A stretch of DNA of 64,000 nucleotides from Massilia sp. KIM (GTDB taxonomy: Bacteria; Pseudomonadota; Gammaproteobacteria; Burkholderiales; Burkholderiaceae_D), in assembly GCF_002007115.1 (NCBI RefSeq), contig NZ_MVAD01000001.1, positions 3,224,001-3,288,000 on the forward strand, written 5' to 3'. This document shows, in pieces, positions 11,120-21,482 of the stretch. Under the pieces are notes generated by a model. That model was given only the letters and a program-made list of their open reading frames with translations. It did not search any database and had not been told where the DNA came from. How positions within the stretch are numbered: position 1 is the first letter of the stretch; each line of letters opens with the position of its first letter. The position numbers were made by a program, and so were the translations under genes.

Positions 11120-11623
11120 ATGAATCCACCCCCGATCACGCCCACCGCACGCCCCGTCTTCCGCGGACGGGCGATGCGGGTGCTGCGCCTGCTGAGCCTC
11201 GCCGGCGGCGTGTTCGGCATCCTGCTGCCGGCCGCCCTGCTGGCGTCCACCGCCCACGGCATTCCCGACGCCGCCGAGCCCTACATCGCCCTGGTCGGCC
11301 TGGCGATGGCGTCCTCCGGCTTCTTCCTGGTGGCCATGACCGGGCACCGCATGAACCGCTCCTCGATCCTGCGCTCGCTCGCGGCCCTGCTGCTGATCCT
11401 GCCCTTCAGCGCCAGCGCGGTGGTCATCTGGCATGGCGACAACATGATGATGGTCGGGATCTGCAGCTACCTGCTGGTGCTGACCATCCTGATCTACCTC
11501 AGCTTCATCTACCCGCTGATGCACGTGCCGGCCCCGCGCAAGCGTCCGCCCAAGCGCGCCAGCCTGCGCGCCGGCCTGCGCGGGCGCCGCTACAGCCAGC
11601 CGGCATCGCGCGCCATCCGGTAG
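11120..11623 (+). CDS. Small membrane protein with SSGFF...MTGHRM motif (paralogue 1)
   Basis: The 167-residue protein has about four membrane helices and a basic C-terminus. It shares the motif SSGFFLVAMTGHRMNRSS, helix layout and size with a second gene at 15431, on the other side of the amidohydrolase/DesKR operon. I do not recognise a named family. A second possible start (MRVLRLLSL) lies 18 codons in and would begin right at the first helix. Its 3' end overlaps the converging response regulator gene by 34 bp. Confidence 0.75.
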   Translation: MNPPPITPTARPVFRGRAMRVLRLLSLAGGVFGILLPAALLASTAHGIPDAAEPYIALVGLAMASSGFFLVAMTGHRMNRSSILRSLAALLLILPFSASAVVIWHGDNMMMVGICSYLLVLTILIYLSFIYPLMHVPAPRKRPPKRASLRAGLRGRRYSQPASRAIR

Positions 11624-12195
11624 GCTTCCACGCGGTTGCCCGCGCCCACCTTGCTGATCGCCTCCGACAGGTAGTTGCGCACCGTGCCCTCGGACAGGTG
11701 CACCTGGCGCGCGATCTCGGCGCTGCTGCGCCCCTCCCCCGCCAGGCGCAGCACCTGGCGTTCGCGCTCGGTCAGCGGGTCGGCGCCGCCGCTCCAGCTC
11801 TCCAGCGCCAGCTCGGGCGCGATCGCGCGCCCGCCGTCGTGCACGCTGCGGATCGCCGCCGCCAGCGCGTCCACCGGCGCGTCCTTGAGCAGGTAGCCGC
11901 GCACCCCGGCTTCGAGCGCGCGCCGCAGGTAGCCGCTGCGTCCGAAGGTAGTCACCACGATCACGCGCGCCGGCGACTTCGCCTCGCGCAGGCGGGCCGC
12001 CAGTTCGAGCCCGGTCATGTGCGGCATCTCGATGTCGGTCAGGACGATGTCGGGCGCGCGCTCCAGGCACAGGGCCAGCGCGTCGCGGCCGTTGTCGGCC
12101 CCGCCCACCACCTCGAAGCCGGGCTCCAGGCGCAGCAGCGCGCTGAGCGCGCCCAGCACCATCTTCTGGTCTTCGGCGATCAGGATGCGGATCAT
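11590..12195 (-). CDS. NarL/DesR-type response regulator
   Basis: The 201-residue protein has a receiver domain with E8/D9, phospho-acceptor D54 (VLTDIEMPHM) and K104 in YLLKDAP. A LuxR-type helix-turn-helix follows: PLTERERQVLRLAGEGRSSA and IARQVHLSEGTVRNYLSEAI. It overlaps the upstream kinase gene by 4 bp, so they form a pair. It resembles DesR, the membrane-fluidity regulator of Bacillus, but no desaturase gene is nearby, so that role should not be assumed. Confidence 0.94.
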   Translation of the reverse strand: MIRILIAEDQKMVLGALSALLRLEPGFEVVGGADNGRDALALCLERAPDIVLTDIEMPHMTGLELAARLREAKSPARVIVVTTFGRSGYLRRALEAGVRGYLLKDAPVDALAAAIRSVHDGGRAIAPELALESWSGGADPLTERERQVLRLAGEGRSSAEIARQVHLSEGTVRNYLSEAISKVGAGNRVEAYRMARDAGWL

Positions 12196-13298
12196 GGGGC
12201 GACTCCGGTCGGGACGTGCAGCTCGAGTTCCACGCCGTCCTTGACGCGCAGGGCCAGGCGGCCGCCGATGGCGGCCACGCGCTCGCGCATGCCTTCCAGG
12301 CCGTTCCCGTGGCGCAGCGCGCCGCTTCTCAGGCGCCGGCCGTCGTCGGCCACGCGCAGCACCGCTTCGCCGCCTTCCAGCGCCAGCGAGACGCGGCAGC
12401 GGCTGGCGTCGGCGTGGCGCACCACATTGGTCACCGCCTCGCGCAGGGCCAGCGCCACCACGTGCTCGCTGCTCGGCGCGAGCGCGAAGCGCTCCACTTC
12501 TTCGCTGAGGGCGACGTCGGCCGCCGCCAGGCTGGCGCGGGCGCTGGCCAGGGCCTGCACCAAGCCGCTGTGGCGATAACCGGTGACAGCCGCGCGCACC
12601 TCGGCCAGGGCTTCGCGCGCGCTGGTTTCGATGTCGGCGATCTCGCGCGCGCAGGCATCGTCGTCACGCCCGGCCAGCTTGCGCGCCAGCTCGGCCTTAA
12701 GGGCGATCAGCGAGAGCGAATGCCCGAGCAGGTCGTGCAGGTCGCGCGAGATGCGTTCGCGCTCGGCGATGCGGGCGAAGTGCTCGACCTCTTCCTGCTT
12801 GCGCAGCAGGGCCGCGCTGGACCGGCGCAGGCGCCGGTCCATCACCGCCGAGGCCCCGACCGGCAGGCCGGCGGTGAGGAGCGGCAGCACGAAGGCGGTG
12901 CGCATCACCGGCACCATCAGCGACACCGCCAGGCCGAACAGCACGATGCCGACCACGGTGAGGATGGCCTGGCGCGGAGTCGGCAGGCCGGCGCACATGG
13001 CGCAGGCGAAGATGAAAAAGGTGGCGGCGCCGACGTTGTGCGGGGCCCACAGGGCGCCGATCAGGCAGCCGGCGCCGATGCAGGCCAGCACCTGCCGGCC
13101 CTTGGCCCAGTAGGACGCGAAGTACAGGGGCAGGAAGACCGCGGCCGTCAGCGCCAGCATCAGGATTTCGAGCGGCCCCGGGGTGACGTACAGGTACTTC
13201 CAGCCCATGTAGCCGAGGGTCAGGATCCACAGGTAGGGCATGCGGCCCAGTTCCGGCGGCACCCAGGGTCCTGCCAGCGCGCGCTTGATTCGTTCCAT
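12192..13298 (-). CDS. DesK-type sensor histidine kinase
   Basis: The 368-residue kinase has about four to five membrane helices in its first 150 residues and a short coiled coil. The HisKA_3 domain has phospho-acceptor His188 in ERERISRDLHDLLGHSLSLI. The ATPase domain has LREAVTNVVRHADAS and HGNGLEGMRERV. There is no separate sensor domain, so the membrane part itself is probably the sensor, as in DesK. It follows the amidohydrolase gene by 21 bp and is coupled to the regulator gene, giving a three-gene operon. Confidence 0.94.
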   Translation of the reverse strand: MERIKRALAGPWVPPELGRMPYLWILTLGYMGWKYLYVTPGPLEILMLALTAAVFLPLYFASYWAKGRQVLACIGAGCLIGALWAPHNVGAATFFIFACAMCAGLPTPRQAILTVVGIVLFGLAVSLMVPVMRTAFVLPLLTAGLPVGASAVMDRRLRRSSAALLRKQEEVEHFARIAERERISRDLHDLLGHSLSLIALKAELARKLAGRDDDACAREIADIETSAREALAEVRAAVTGYRHSGLVQALASARASLAAADVALSEEVERFALAPSSEHVVALALREAVTNVVRHADASRCRVSLALEGGEAVLRVADDGRRLRSGALRHGNGLEGMRERVAAIGGRLALRVKDGVELELHVPTGVAP

Positions 13299-13319
13299 CG
13301 CGGTCTCTCGTTCTTGTCG

Positions 13320-15140
13320 TCAGCGTTCGAGCAGGCGCACGTCGGCGATCTCGAAGCGGTAGTCGCCGGCCTTGGGCCCTGCGGCAAATCCTATCATGGC
13401 GACCGCCTTCGGATCGATGCCGTGGAAGGCGTCGAAGGGGATGCTGACCTCGGTCCACTCCGGCCCCGCCGTGAACGGCGCGTAGCCCGGCATGGCCACG
13501 CCCTGCGACATCATCATGGCGCGGTAGGCCCCGCCGTCGCCGCGCACCTTGAAGCGCAGCACCCGGGCCGCGCTCAGGTCCACGCCCTGCATCGGCCGCT
13601 CGCCCGGCATGAAGGCGACGCCGGCCCAGGCATAGGGCAGGTCGGGCGCGATGCGGCCGGAGACCGCCAGCGGCGCCTGGCCGTCGCCCAGCGCCGGCTG
13701 CACGGCCAGGGTGGCGGTGGACTTGCCGCCGGCGATGCTGTCGACGGTGGGCATCCAGCCGGCGCCGAAGGGGCTGCCCAGCTTGTCCGCGCCAAACTGG
13801 CTAATGCGGCCATCAGGTGGCAGCACCTGCGGCAGCGCCTGCGGTTTGCCTCCCTGCGCCGCCTGCGCCACGCGCGCGCGCCGCGCCTCGCGCGCCGGGT
13901 TCACGCTCTCGCCATCCTTCCACACCTCGACGATGCGGCGGGTGGCCTTGATGTCGGCCAGCGGATTGCCCTCGACCAGCAGCAGGTCGGCCTTGCAGCC
14001 CTTGGCCACGCAGCCGCGCCGGCCCAGCTGAAAGGCGTGCGCCGGCGCGCTGGTGGCGGCCGCCAGGGCCTCGGCCGGGCTCAGGCCCGCCTCGACCAGG
14101 GCCGCCAGCTCGCGGTGCATGCTGATGCCGTAGCCGGTGCCGGCATTGCCGGCGTCGCTGCCGGCCAGCACCGGCACGCCGGCGCGGCGCAGGGCGGCGG
14201 TCACCATGCGCGGCGCCTGCAGCAGTTCAGGCCGGGGGCTGGCGCCGTAGCGCGCCCTGAACTGGCCCTGGGCGTCCTTGTCGAGCAGGCCAGCGAAGGC
14301 GGGATCGGCCAAAAGGTCGTCCTCGCGGGCGCCGGCCATGCTTTCCAGGACCGTGAAGGTCGGGATCACGAACGCATTTTTGCTGCGCGCCAGCCGCGCC
14401 AGGCTGTCGGCGCGCTCGCGGGACAGCGCGCCGCCCGGGAACAGGTGGACCAGCCCGTCGGCGCCCGCTTCCAGCACGGCGCGGGCGTCCTCTTCGCGGC
14501 TGACGTGGACCACGGCCAGCTTGCCGCGCTGGTGGGCGGCCTGGATCAGGGCGCGCACGGTGGGCAGGTCGAGGGTGGCGAGCTTGCCCATGCCGTGGCC
14601 GCCGCCTTCCATCACGATCTTGATGAAGTCCGAGCCTTCGGCGATGCGGGCGTCGACCCAGGCTTGCGCTTCCTCGGGCCTGGTCAGGGTCGGGAACACG
14701 ATGCCGAACTGGGTGCCGTGGCCGCCCGGCGCGGTGGCCAGGGTGCCGGCCGAGAACAGGTCGGCGCGCTGCGGGTCGCGGCGTTTGCGCGCGGCCTGCA
14801 TCTCGCGCATCAGGGGCACGGCGGTGAACATGTCGACCTGGGTGGTGACGCCGAAGGCGAGCGGCAGGTCGTGGTCGCGGAAGGCGTGGGTGTGGCTGTC
14901 GATCAGGCCCGGCAACAGGGTGCGGCCGGCGCCCTGCACCACCCGCGCGCCGGGCGGCGGCGCGCCGCGGAAGTCGGCGTCGGCCACCACGCCGTTCTCG
15001 ACCAGCACCGAACGCCGCTCGTGGGCGCGCTGGCCGTCGAACACGCGGACGTCCTGGATCAGGGTTGCGGCGGCGAGCGCGGCGCCGCTGAGGGCGAAGC
15101 CGGCGGCGGAGAGGACTGCTTTGATGGCGGTGGCGTGCAT
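13320..15140 (-). CDS. Secreted amidohydrolase with C-terminal CIA30-like domain
   Basis: The 606-residue protein starts with a signal peptide (to about residue 25). The amidohydrolase TIM-barrel has metal ligands H83 and H85 in GLIDSHTHAF, FIKIVMEGG (possible bridging lysine), VVHVSR, GLVHLFPGG and AGSDAGNAG. The last 130 or so residues (DLSAARVLRFKVRGDGG to FEIADVRLLE) form a beta-rich CIA30/carbohydrate-binding-like domain. The start was chosen for its GGAGGAAACC ribosome binding site and signal peptide. It is the first gene of an operon with the DesK/DesR-like pair. Imidazolonepropionase-like peptidase or lactonase activity is possible; the substrate is unknown. Confidence 0.88.
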   Translation of the reverse strand: MHATAIKAVLSAAGFALSGAALAAATLIQDVRVFDGQRAHERRSVLVENGVVADADFRGAPPPGARVVQGAGRTLLPGLIDSHTHAFRDHDLPLAFGVTTQVDMFTAVPLMREMQAARKRRDPQRADLFSAGTLATAPGGHGTQFGIVFPTLTRPEEAQAWVDARIAEGSDFIKIVMEGGGHGMGKLATLDLPTVRALIQAAHQRGKLAVVHVSREEDARAVLEAGADGLVHLFPGGALSRERADSLARLARSKNAFVIPTFTVLESMAGAREDDLLADPAFAGLLDKDAQGQFRARYGASPRPELLQAPRMVTAALRRAGVPVLAGSDAGNAGTGYGISMHRELAALVEAGLSPAEALAAATSAPAHAFQLGRRGCVAKGCKADLLLVEGNPLADIKATRRIVEVWKDGESVNPAREARRARVAQAAQGGKPQALPQVLPPDGRISQFGADKLGSPFGAGWMPTVDSIAGGKSTATLAVQPALGDGQAPLAVSGRIAPDLPYAWAGVAFMPGERPMQGVDLSAARVLRFKVRGDGGAYRAMMMSQGVAMPGYAPFTAGPEWTEVSIPFDAFHGIDPKAVAMIGFAAGPKAGDYRFEIADVRLLER

Positions 15141-15218
15141 GGTTTCCTCCTTGTTGGTATGCGAACCAGTATGGGGAAACGCCGTGGCTGGCGGCAGATG
15201 CGGCTGCCACCGATTGGG

Positions 15219-15236
15219 CATGACAAATGTCATGCG
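15219..15236. promoter_or_regulatory. Perfect palindrome GCATGACA-AA-TGTCATGC, operator candidate
   Basis: Two 8-bp arms around an AA centre lie about 80 bp upstream of the amidohydrolase start, in the divergent region shared with the second small membrane protein gene. Size and symmetry fit a LuxR-type regulator dimer, so the DesR-like regulator of the same operon is the obvious candidate. This is inference. Confidence 0.55.
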
Positions 15237-15430
15237 AACCGGACGCCGGCACAGTCACAAGATTAAAAATATGTCAACAAATCCTAATCGAATCGTCGTG
15301 CACGCGCAACGCGTCTTCAGGGAAAATTAATGATATGCATGCTATCGTCGCGCTGACTGCTGAGCTGACAATAGGGCTTAAGGCAGGGTGTACATCGACG
15401 TCGGACCCAACAACAAGAACAGGAGCTGGC

Positions 15431-15832
15431 ATGATCTTCTTGCGTCTCATTTGCCTACTCGCAGGCATTCTCGTCCTCATCGCACCGCCGCTGGTGCTGT
15501 TCCCGACCGGCGGCGAGCCGCTCGGCGGCCTCAAGGCGGCCGGCATCCTGCTGGTCCTGCTGCTGGGCTCTTCCGGATTCTTCTTCATCGGCATGACGGG
15601 CCACCGCATGCGCCGCTCGCCGCCGCTGCGCCTGGTGGCCGGCCTGCTGCTGGCCGTGCCCTGCCTGGCCAGCCTGGCCATGCTGTGGCGCGGCGGTTCG
15701 CCCGCCACGCTGTGGATGTGCGGCCTGATGCTGTGCCTGACCGCAGTGCTCTACATGACCCAGGTGGTTCCGCTGCTGCGCGCGCCCGGCAACCGCCCGC
15801 TGCGCGCCCGCGACAGCGAAGCCCGGCGCTGA
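15431..15832 (+). CDS. Small membrane protein with SSGFF...MTGHRM motif (paralogue 2)
   Basis: The 133-residue protein has four hydrophobic helices and a short basic tail. It contains LLGSSGFFFIGMTGHRMRRSP, matching the motif of the gene at 11120, with the same spacing to the flanking helices. AGGAG lies 6 bp before the ATG. It is divergent from the amidohydrolase/DesKR operon and convergent with ruvB. The function is unknown; similarity to the other copy across the cassette suggests duplication. Confidence 0.78.
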   Translation: MIFLRLICLLAGILVLIAPPLVLFPTGGEPLGGLKAAGILLVLLLGSSGFFFIGMTGHRMRRSPPLRLVAGLLLAVPCLASLAMLWRGGSPATLWMCGLMLCLTAVLYMTQVVPLLRAPGNRPLRARDSEARR

Positions 15833-15848
15833 ATCGCCGCCGCGCGAA

Positions 15849-16916
<1,068 letters not shown>

Positions 16917-16919
16917 GGC

Positions 16920-17498
16920 TTAGGCCTTGGACAGCGCCTTCAGCGCGAACTTGATGCCGTCCGACACGCTGGAGCCGGCCGGCATGTTCTTGATCGCCAG
17001 GAGCGCTTCCTTGTCAGAATACCCCAAAGCGACCAGCGCATTGAGCACGTCGGTCTGGGCGTCGTCGCGCGCGACGCCGCCCACCACGCCGATGTCGGCG
17101 CCCAGCTTGCCCTTCAGTTCCAGCAGCAGGCGCTCGGCGGTCTTCTTGCCGATGCCCGGGATCTTCACCAGGCGGCCGGCTTCCTGCAGGGTGACGGCCT
17201 GGGACAGGTCGGCCACCGACATGCCCGACAGGATGGCCAGCGCGGTGCGCGCGCCGATGCCGGTGATCTTCACCAGCTGGCGGAACAGGGCGCGCTCGGC
17301 GGCGCTGCCGAAACCGAACAGCAGGTGGGCGTCCTCGCGCACCGTGAGGTGGGTGAACAGGGTCACCTTCTCGCCGGTGTGCGGCAGGTTGTAGAAGGTG
17401 CTCATGGGCACGTCGACTTCGTAGCCGACGCCGTTGCAGTCCACCAGCACCTGGGGCGGCGTTTTTTCGAGGAGGATTCCGGAGAGGCGTCCGATCAT
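16920..17498 (-). CDS. ruvA: Holliday junction protein RuvA
   Basis: RuvA binds the four-way junction and positions RuvB rings. The 192-residue protein begins [12 protein letters not shown], has the OB-fold domain I, two helix-hairpin-helix motifs ([16 protein letters not shown] and [16 protein letters not shown]) and a C-terminal RuvB-contacting domain ([16 protein letters not shown]). It is directly between ruvC and ruvB. Confidence 0.98.
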   Translation of the reverse strand: MIGRLSGILLEKTPPQVLVDCNGVGYEVDVPMSTFYNLPHTGEKVTLFTHLTVREDAHLLFGFGSAAERALFRQLVKITGIGARTALAILSGMSVADLSQAVTLQEAGRLVKIPGIGKKTAERLLLELKGKLGADIGVVGGVARDDAQTDVLNALVALGYSDKEALLAIKNMPAGSSVSDGIKFALKALSKA

Positions 17499-17510
17499 GT
17501 TCTTCCTTAA

Positions 17511-18047
17511 TTAGACGAGACGGCTGCGCTTCATCCGCAGGCCCTGCATGGCGGGGGCGGCGGCGTGCACCAGGGCCAGCGCGTCCATGGTGTTGGCGTG
17601 GCAGATCGCCACCCCGAGGGCGTCGGCGGCGTCGCTGCCGGGCAGGCCGGGGAGCTTCAGGAGGCGCGAGACCATGTCCTGGACCTGGGCCTTGGCGGCC
17701 TTGCCGGTGCCGACCACGGCCTGCTTGACCTGGACCGCGGTGTATTCCGAGACGTCGAGGTCGGCGCCGACCAGGGCGGTGATGGCGGCGCCGCGCGCCT
17801 GGCCCAGCAGCAGGGTCGACTGGGGATTGACGTTGACGAAGACTTTTTCGATGGCGGCGCAGACCGGGCCGTAGGTGGCGACCACTTCGCTGACGCCGTC
17901 GAGGATGATCTTCAGGCGAGGCGGCAGCGCCCCTTCCAGGCCGGTCTTGATGGTGCCGGAGGCGATGTAGCGCAGCTTTGCGCCCTGTTTTTCGATGACG
18001 CCGAACCCCGTCGTGCGCAGGCCCGGGTCGATGCCGAGAATAATCAT
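17511..18047 (-). CDS. ruvC: Holliday junction resolvase RuvC
   Basis: RuvC is the endonuclease that cuts Holliday junctions. The 178-residue protein starts [17 protein letters not shown] with catalytic D7. The second acidic residue is in AAIEKVFVN, and the C-terminal pair is in [12 protein letters not shown]. The start was set at MIIL, which gives the family's usual length; the longer frame upstream runs through a palindromic repeat. It is the first gene of ruvCAB. Confidence 0.97.
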   Translation of the reverse strand: MIILGIDPGLRTTGFGVIEKQGAKLRYIASGTIKTGLEGALPPRLKIILDGVSEVVATYGPVCAAIEKVFVNVNPQSTLLLGQARGAAITALVGADLDVSEYTAVQVKQAVVGTGKAAKAQVQDMVSRLLKLPGLPGSDAADALGVAICHANTMDALALVHAAAPAMQGLRMKRSRLV

Positions 18048-18138
18048 TGTGGAATGATATAGCGGCGCAGGGGGTTCGTGGGAAAAATACTGTAGAAAAA
18101 CACAGGTAATGTGTCCAATACAATGTGTTGGCCCGTAA

Positions 18139-18223
18139 ACGTCGTTCCGGCGGAGGCCGGAACCCAAGTTTGTGCGAGCGGCTGCACTACGAAACTTGGA
18201 TTCCGGCCTGCGCCGGAATGACG
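18139..18223. repeat. Double-hairpin palindromic repeat, copy 2
   Basis: The arms are CGTCGTTCCGGC...GAACCCAAGTTT and AACTTGGATTCCGGCC...CCGGAATGACG, with a spacer of about 20 bp. It lies between purH and ruvC, which read in the same direction. This copy is slightly asymmetric (AACCC against GGATT). Confidence 0.85.
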
Positions 18224-18246
18224 GTCTCAAAGCTAACTAAATAATA

Positions 18247-19833
18247 TCAATGGCGGAAGTGACGGGTGCCGGTGTACAGCATCACGACTCCGCGCTCATC
18301 GGCCGCGTCGATCACTTCCTGGTCGCGCATCGAACCGCCCGGGTGGATGACGCAGGTCGCGCCCGCATCCACCACCACGTCCAGGCCGTCACGGAACGGG
18401 AAGAAGGCGTCCGAGGCCACCGCCGAACCGCTCAGCGACAGGCCGGCGTTCTGGGCCTTGATCGAGGCTATGCGCGCCGAGTCGATGCGGCTCATCTGGC
18501 CCGCGCCCACGCCCAGGGTCATGCCGTTGGCGCAGAACACGATGGCGTTCGACTTGACGAACTTGGCCACGCGCCAGGCGAACATCAGGTCCTGCAGTTG
18601 CTGCTGGGTCGGCTGCTTCTTGGTGACCACGCGCAGTTCGCCCAGGCCCACGTTCTTGGCGTCCGGCGACTGCACCAGCAGGCCGCCACCCACGCGCTTG
18701 AGGTCGTAGGCGTTCTGGCCAGCGCCCAGCGGGATCTCGAGCAGGCGCACGTTCTGCTTGGCCGCCATGATGCTCCGTGCTTCAGCCGTGAAGGCCGGCG
18801 CGATCAGCACTTCGACGAACAGCTTGGACAGCGCTTCGGCCGCCTTGCCGTCGACTTCCACGTTGAAGGCGATGATGCCGCCGAAGGCCGAGGTCGGGTC
18901 GGTCTGCAGGGCGCGGGTGTAGGCGTCCAGCGCGTCCACGCCGATCGCCACGCCGCAGGGGTTGGCGTGCTTGACGATCACGCAGCCGGCCGGCTGGCCC
19001 AGGCCACCCAGGGACTTGACGCATTCCCATGCCGCGTCGGCGTCGGCGATGTTGTTGTACGAGAGTTCCTTGCCCTGCAGCTGGCGGTAGTTGGCCAGCG
19101 CGCCATCGACCGTGACGATGTCGCGGTAGAAGGCGGCGCCCTGGTGCGGGTTCTCGCCGTAGCGCATGTCCTGCACCTTCTCGAAGGAGAAGTTGATGGT
19201 CTGCGGGTAGCCCGAACGGGTGGCGTGCTGGCGGTCTTCGCCCAGGCTGGTCAGGTAGTTGGTGATCGCGCCGTCGTATTGGGCGGTGTGGGCGAAGACC
19301 TTCTTGGCCAGGCGGAACTTGGTGTCGTAGCTGACGTTGCCGGCCGCTTCACCGGTGCCCTTCATTTCGGCCAGCACCACGCCGTAGTCGGCCGGATCGA
19401 CGATGACGACCACGTCGCGGTGGTTCTTGGCCGCCGAGCGCAGCATGGTCGGGCCGCCGATGTCGATGTTCTCGATCGCGTCTTCCAGCGAGCACTGGTC
19501 CTTGGCGACGGTCTGCTGGAAGGGATACAGGTTGACCACGACCATGTCGATCTGCGGAATGCCGTGCTCTTCCAGCTTGGCGACGTGCTCCGGCAGGTCG
19601 CGGCGGGCCAGGATCCCGCCGTGGACTTTCGGATGCAGGGTCTTCACCCGGCCGTCGAGCATTTCCGGGAAACCGGTGTAGTCGGCGACCTCGGTCACCT
19701 GCACGCCGTTATCCTGCAGCAGCTTGGCGGTGCCGCCGGTGGACAGGATGTTGACGCCGAGGGCGCTCAGGGCGCGCGCGAAGTCGAGCACGCCGGTCTT
19801 GTCGGAAACGGAAATGAGAGCTTGTTTGATCAT
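18247..19833 (-). CDS. purH: Bifunctional AICAR formyltransferase / IMP cyclohydrolase
   Basis: PurH performs the last two steps of IMP synthesis. The 528-residue product has the N-terminal cyclohydrolase domain ([18 protein letters not shown] and [10 protein letters not shown]). The C-terminal transformylase domain has [12 protein letters not shown] and [11 protein letters not shown], with a histidine-containing C-terminus. Full length. It lies downstream of dusB and fis, the common betaproteobacterial order. Confidence 0.98.
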   Translation of the reverse strand: MIKQALISVSDKTGVLDFARALSALGVNILSTGGTAKLLQDNGVQVTEVADYTGFPEMLDGRVKTLHPKVHGGILARRDLPEHVAKLEEHGIPQIDMVVVNLYPFQQTVAKDQCSLEDAIENIDIGGPTMLRSAAKNHRDVVVIVDPADYGVVLAEMKGTGEAAGNVSYDTKFRLAKKVFAHTAQYDGAITNYLTSLGEDRQHATRSGYPQTINFSFEKVQDMRYGENPHQGAAFYRDIVTVDGALANYRQLQGKELSYNNIADADAAWECVKSLGGLGQPAGCVIVKHANPCGVAIGVDALDAYTRALQTDPTSAFGGIIAFNVEVDGKAAEALSKLFVEVLIAPAFTAEARSIMAAKQNVRLLEIPLGAGQNAYDLKRVGGGLLVQSPDAKNVGLGELRVVTKKQPTQQQLQDLMFAWRVAKFVKSNAIVFCANGMTLGVGAGQMSRIDSARIASIKAQNAGLSLSGSAVASDAFFPFRDGLDVVVDAGATCVIHPGGSMRDQEVIDAADERGVVMLYTGTRHFRH

Positions 19834-19932
19834 GGTGTGGCCTGTGGTTAAGAATTCTTACCAGGTCTGCGGACCCGGACTGCGGACCTCGACTGGCCGC
19901 GCCGGGAGTCCGCGCGGCCACGATCCGCGCAA

Positions 19933-20166
19933 TCAGAGCAGCCCGTGCTCCTGCAGTTTCTTTCGCAAAGTGTTCCGGTTGATGCCCAGCATCTGGGCCG
20001 CGTGCGACTGGTTGCCGTCGGCGCGCGACATCACCACTTCCAGCACCGGTTTTTCAACGGTCATGACCATCATGTCGTAGATGTTGGTCGGCTTCTGCTC
20101 GCCCAGATCGTTGAAATAGTCCTCGAGGCTCTTCTGGACGACTTCCTGGATACTTTCTTTGCTCAT
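19933..20166 (-). CDS. fis: DNA-binding protein Fis
   Basis: The 77-residue nucleoid protein and regulator has the C-terminal Fis helix-turn-helix: VMSRADGNQSHAAQMLGINR followed by NTLRKKLQEHGLL. It is shorter than the 98-residue E. coli protein, as is usual in betaproteobacteria. It sits between dusB and purH; dusB-fis is a conserved pair across Proteobacteria. Confidence 0.95.
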   Translation of the reverse strand: MSKESIQEVVQKSLEDYFNDLGEQKPTNIYDMMVMTVEKPVLEVVMSRADGNQSHAAQMLGINRNTLRKKLQEHGLL

Positions 20167-20250
20167 GTCTTCTGCTGCTTATCCTGGTTAATGATTGCTC
20201 GCTGCAAGGCAGCGTGTCCCCGTGATCTTGTGATTCTTTTATTAAGTTTG

Positions 20251-21276
20251 TTACGCCGCGATCGCTTCATCGGCAGGACGCGCGGGGCGGTATTGTAACC
20301 GCTCGCCGTACTGGAGTTGCGATTTGAAAAACGCGTCGACCGCCGCCAGCTGCTCGGCCGTCGATTCCAGCAGGTTCATGCGCCGACGGAATTCCTCGCC
20401 GCCGGGCAAGTCTTGTACATACCAGCCGATGTGCTTGCGCGCGGTGCGCACGCCGAGGTATTCGCCGTAGAAGGCGTAGTGGGCCGGCAGGTGTTCGTTC
20501 ATCAGGGCGCGCACTTCCTCGATCTCGGGGGGCGGCAGGTGCTCGCCGGTGCGCAGGTAGTGGTCGATCTCGCGGCAGATCCAGGGACGGCCCTGAGCCG
20601 CGCGGCCGATCATGACCGCGTCCGCGCCCGTGTAGTCGAGCACGAACCTGGCCTTTTCCGGGGTGGTGATGTCGCCGTTGGCGACCACCGGGATGTTCAC
20701 CGCGGCCTTGACGGCGCGGATGGTGTCGTACTCGGCCTCGCCCTTGTAGCCGTCGGCGCGGGTGCGGCCGTGCAGGGTCAGCATCTGGATGCCGGCCTGT
20801 TCCGCCATGCGGGCGATGGTCAGGGCGTTCTTGTTTTCGCGGTCCCAGCCGGTGCGGAACTTCAGGGTGACCGGCACGTCGACGGCGCCGACGACCGCGT
20901 GCAGGATGCGCTCGACCAGGTCTTCGTGCTGGAGCAGCGCCGAGCCGCACCAGCTGTTGCAGACCTTCTTGACCGGGCAACCCATATTGATGTCGATGAT
21001 CTGGGCCCCGCGCTCGACGTTGAACCTGGCGCAATCGGCCAGGTCCTGGGGGTCGGCGCCGGCGATCTGGACGGCTTTCGGTTCCATTTCGCCCGCGTGG
21101 TCGGTGCGGCGCGAGGTCTTTTCGCTGGCCCACAGGCGCGGGTTGGAGGCGGCCATTTCGGACACGGCGTAGCCGGCGCCGAGCTGCTTGCACAGCTGGC
21201 GGAACGGACGATCCGTCACGCCCGCCATGGGGGCGACGAATACATTGTTACGCAGTTGATGAGGACCGATTTGCAC
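20251..21276 (-). CDS. dusB: tRNA-dihydrouridine synthase B
   Basis: DusB is a flavoenzyme that reduces uridines in the tRNA D-loop. The 341-residue TIM-barrel protein starts with VFVAPMAGVTDRPFRQLC and carries NMGCPVKKVCNSWCGSALL with the catalytic cysteine. FMN-binding segments ITLHGRTRADGYKGEAEY-type and PVVANGDI are visible. It is the first gene of the dusB-fis transcription unit. Confidence 0.96.
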   Translation of the reverse strand: MQIGPHQLRNNVFVAPMAGVTDRPFRQLCKQLGAGYAVSEMAASNPRLWASEKTSRRTDHAGEMEPKAVQIAGADPQDLADCARFNVERGAQIIDINMGCPVKKVCNSWCGSALLQHEDLVERILHAVVGAVDVPVTLKFRTGWDRENKNALTIARMAEQAGIQMLTLHGRTRADGYKGEAEYDTIRAVKAAVNIPVVANGDITTPEKARFVLDYTGADAVMIGRAAQGRPWICREIDHYLRTGEHLPPPEIEEVRALMNEHLPAHYAFYGEYLGVRTARKHIGWYVQDLPGGEEFRRRMNLLESTAEQLAAVDAFFKSQLQYGERLQYRPARPADEAIAA

Positions 21277-21448
21277 AGCGGAAAATCACAGAAGTTTCTT
21301 GGGAACCTAGTATTTTACCCCAAGCGCTGCTCAATTTATCAGCAAATTTGTAGAGATTGTTGCGCGTGCGATATTGGCAAGGTGCCGGAAAGGGAGTTCA
21401 GATGGCGCTGTGGGGTAACGGTAACAGGTGGCGCTAACACAACGCAGG

Positions 21449-21482
21449 CAAACTTGGATCCCGGCCTTCGCCGGGATGACGT
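21449..21482. repeat. Half copy of the palindromic repeat (copy 3)
   Basis: Only one arm is present (AACTTGGATCCCGGCC-TTCG-CCGGGATGACGTT). The partner arm is missing, and its GATGACGTT end is continuous with the first unit of the 56-bp tandem array. Confidence 0.85.

Noticed and set aside
12216..15266. 1016-residue open frame on the plus strand
   Set aside because: It lies antisense to the DesK-like kinase and amidohydrolase genes. It is rich in His, Arg, Gly and Gln, as expected of shadow frames in GC-rich DNA, and has no recognisable domain.
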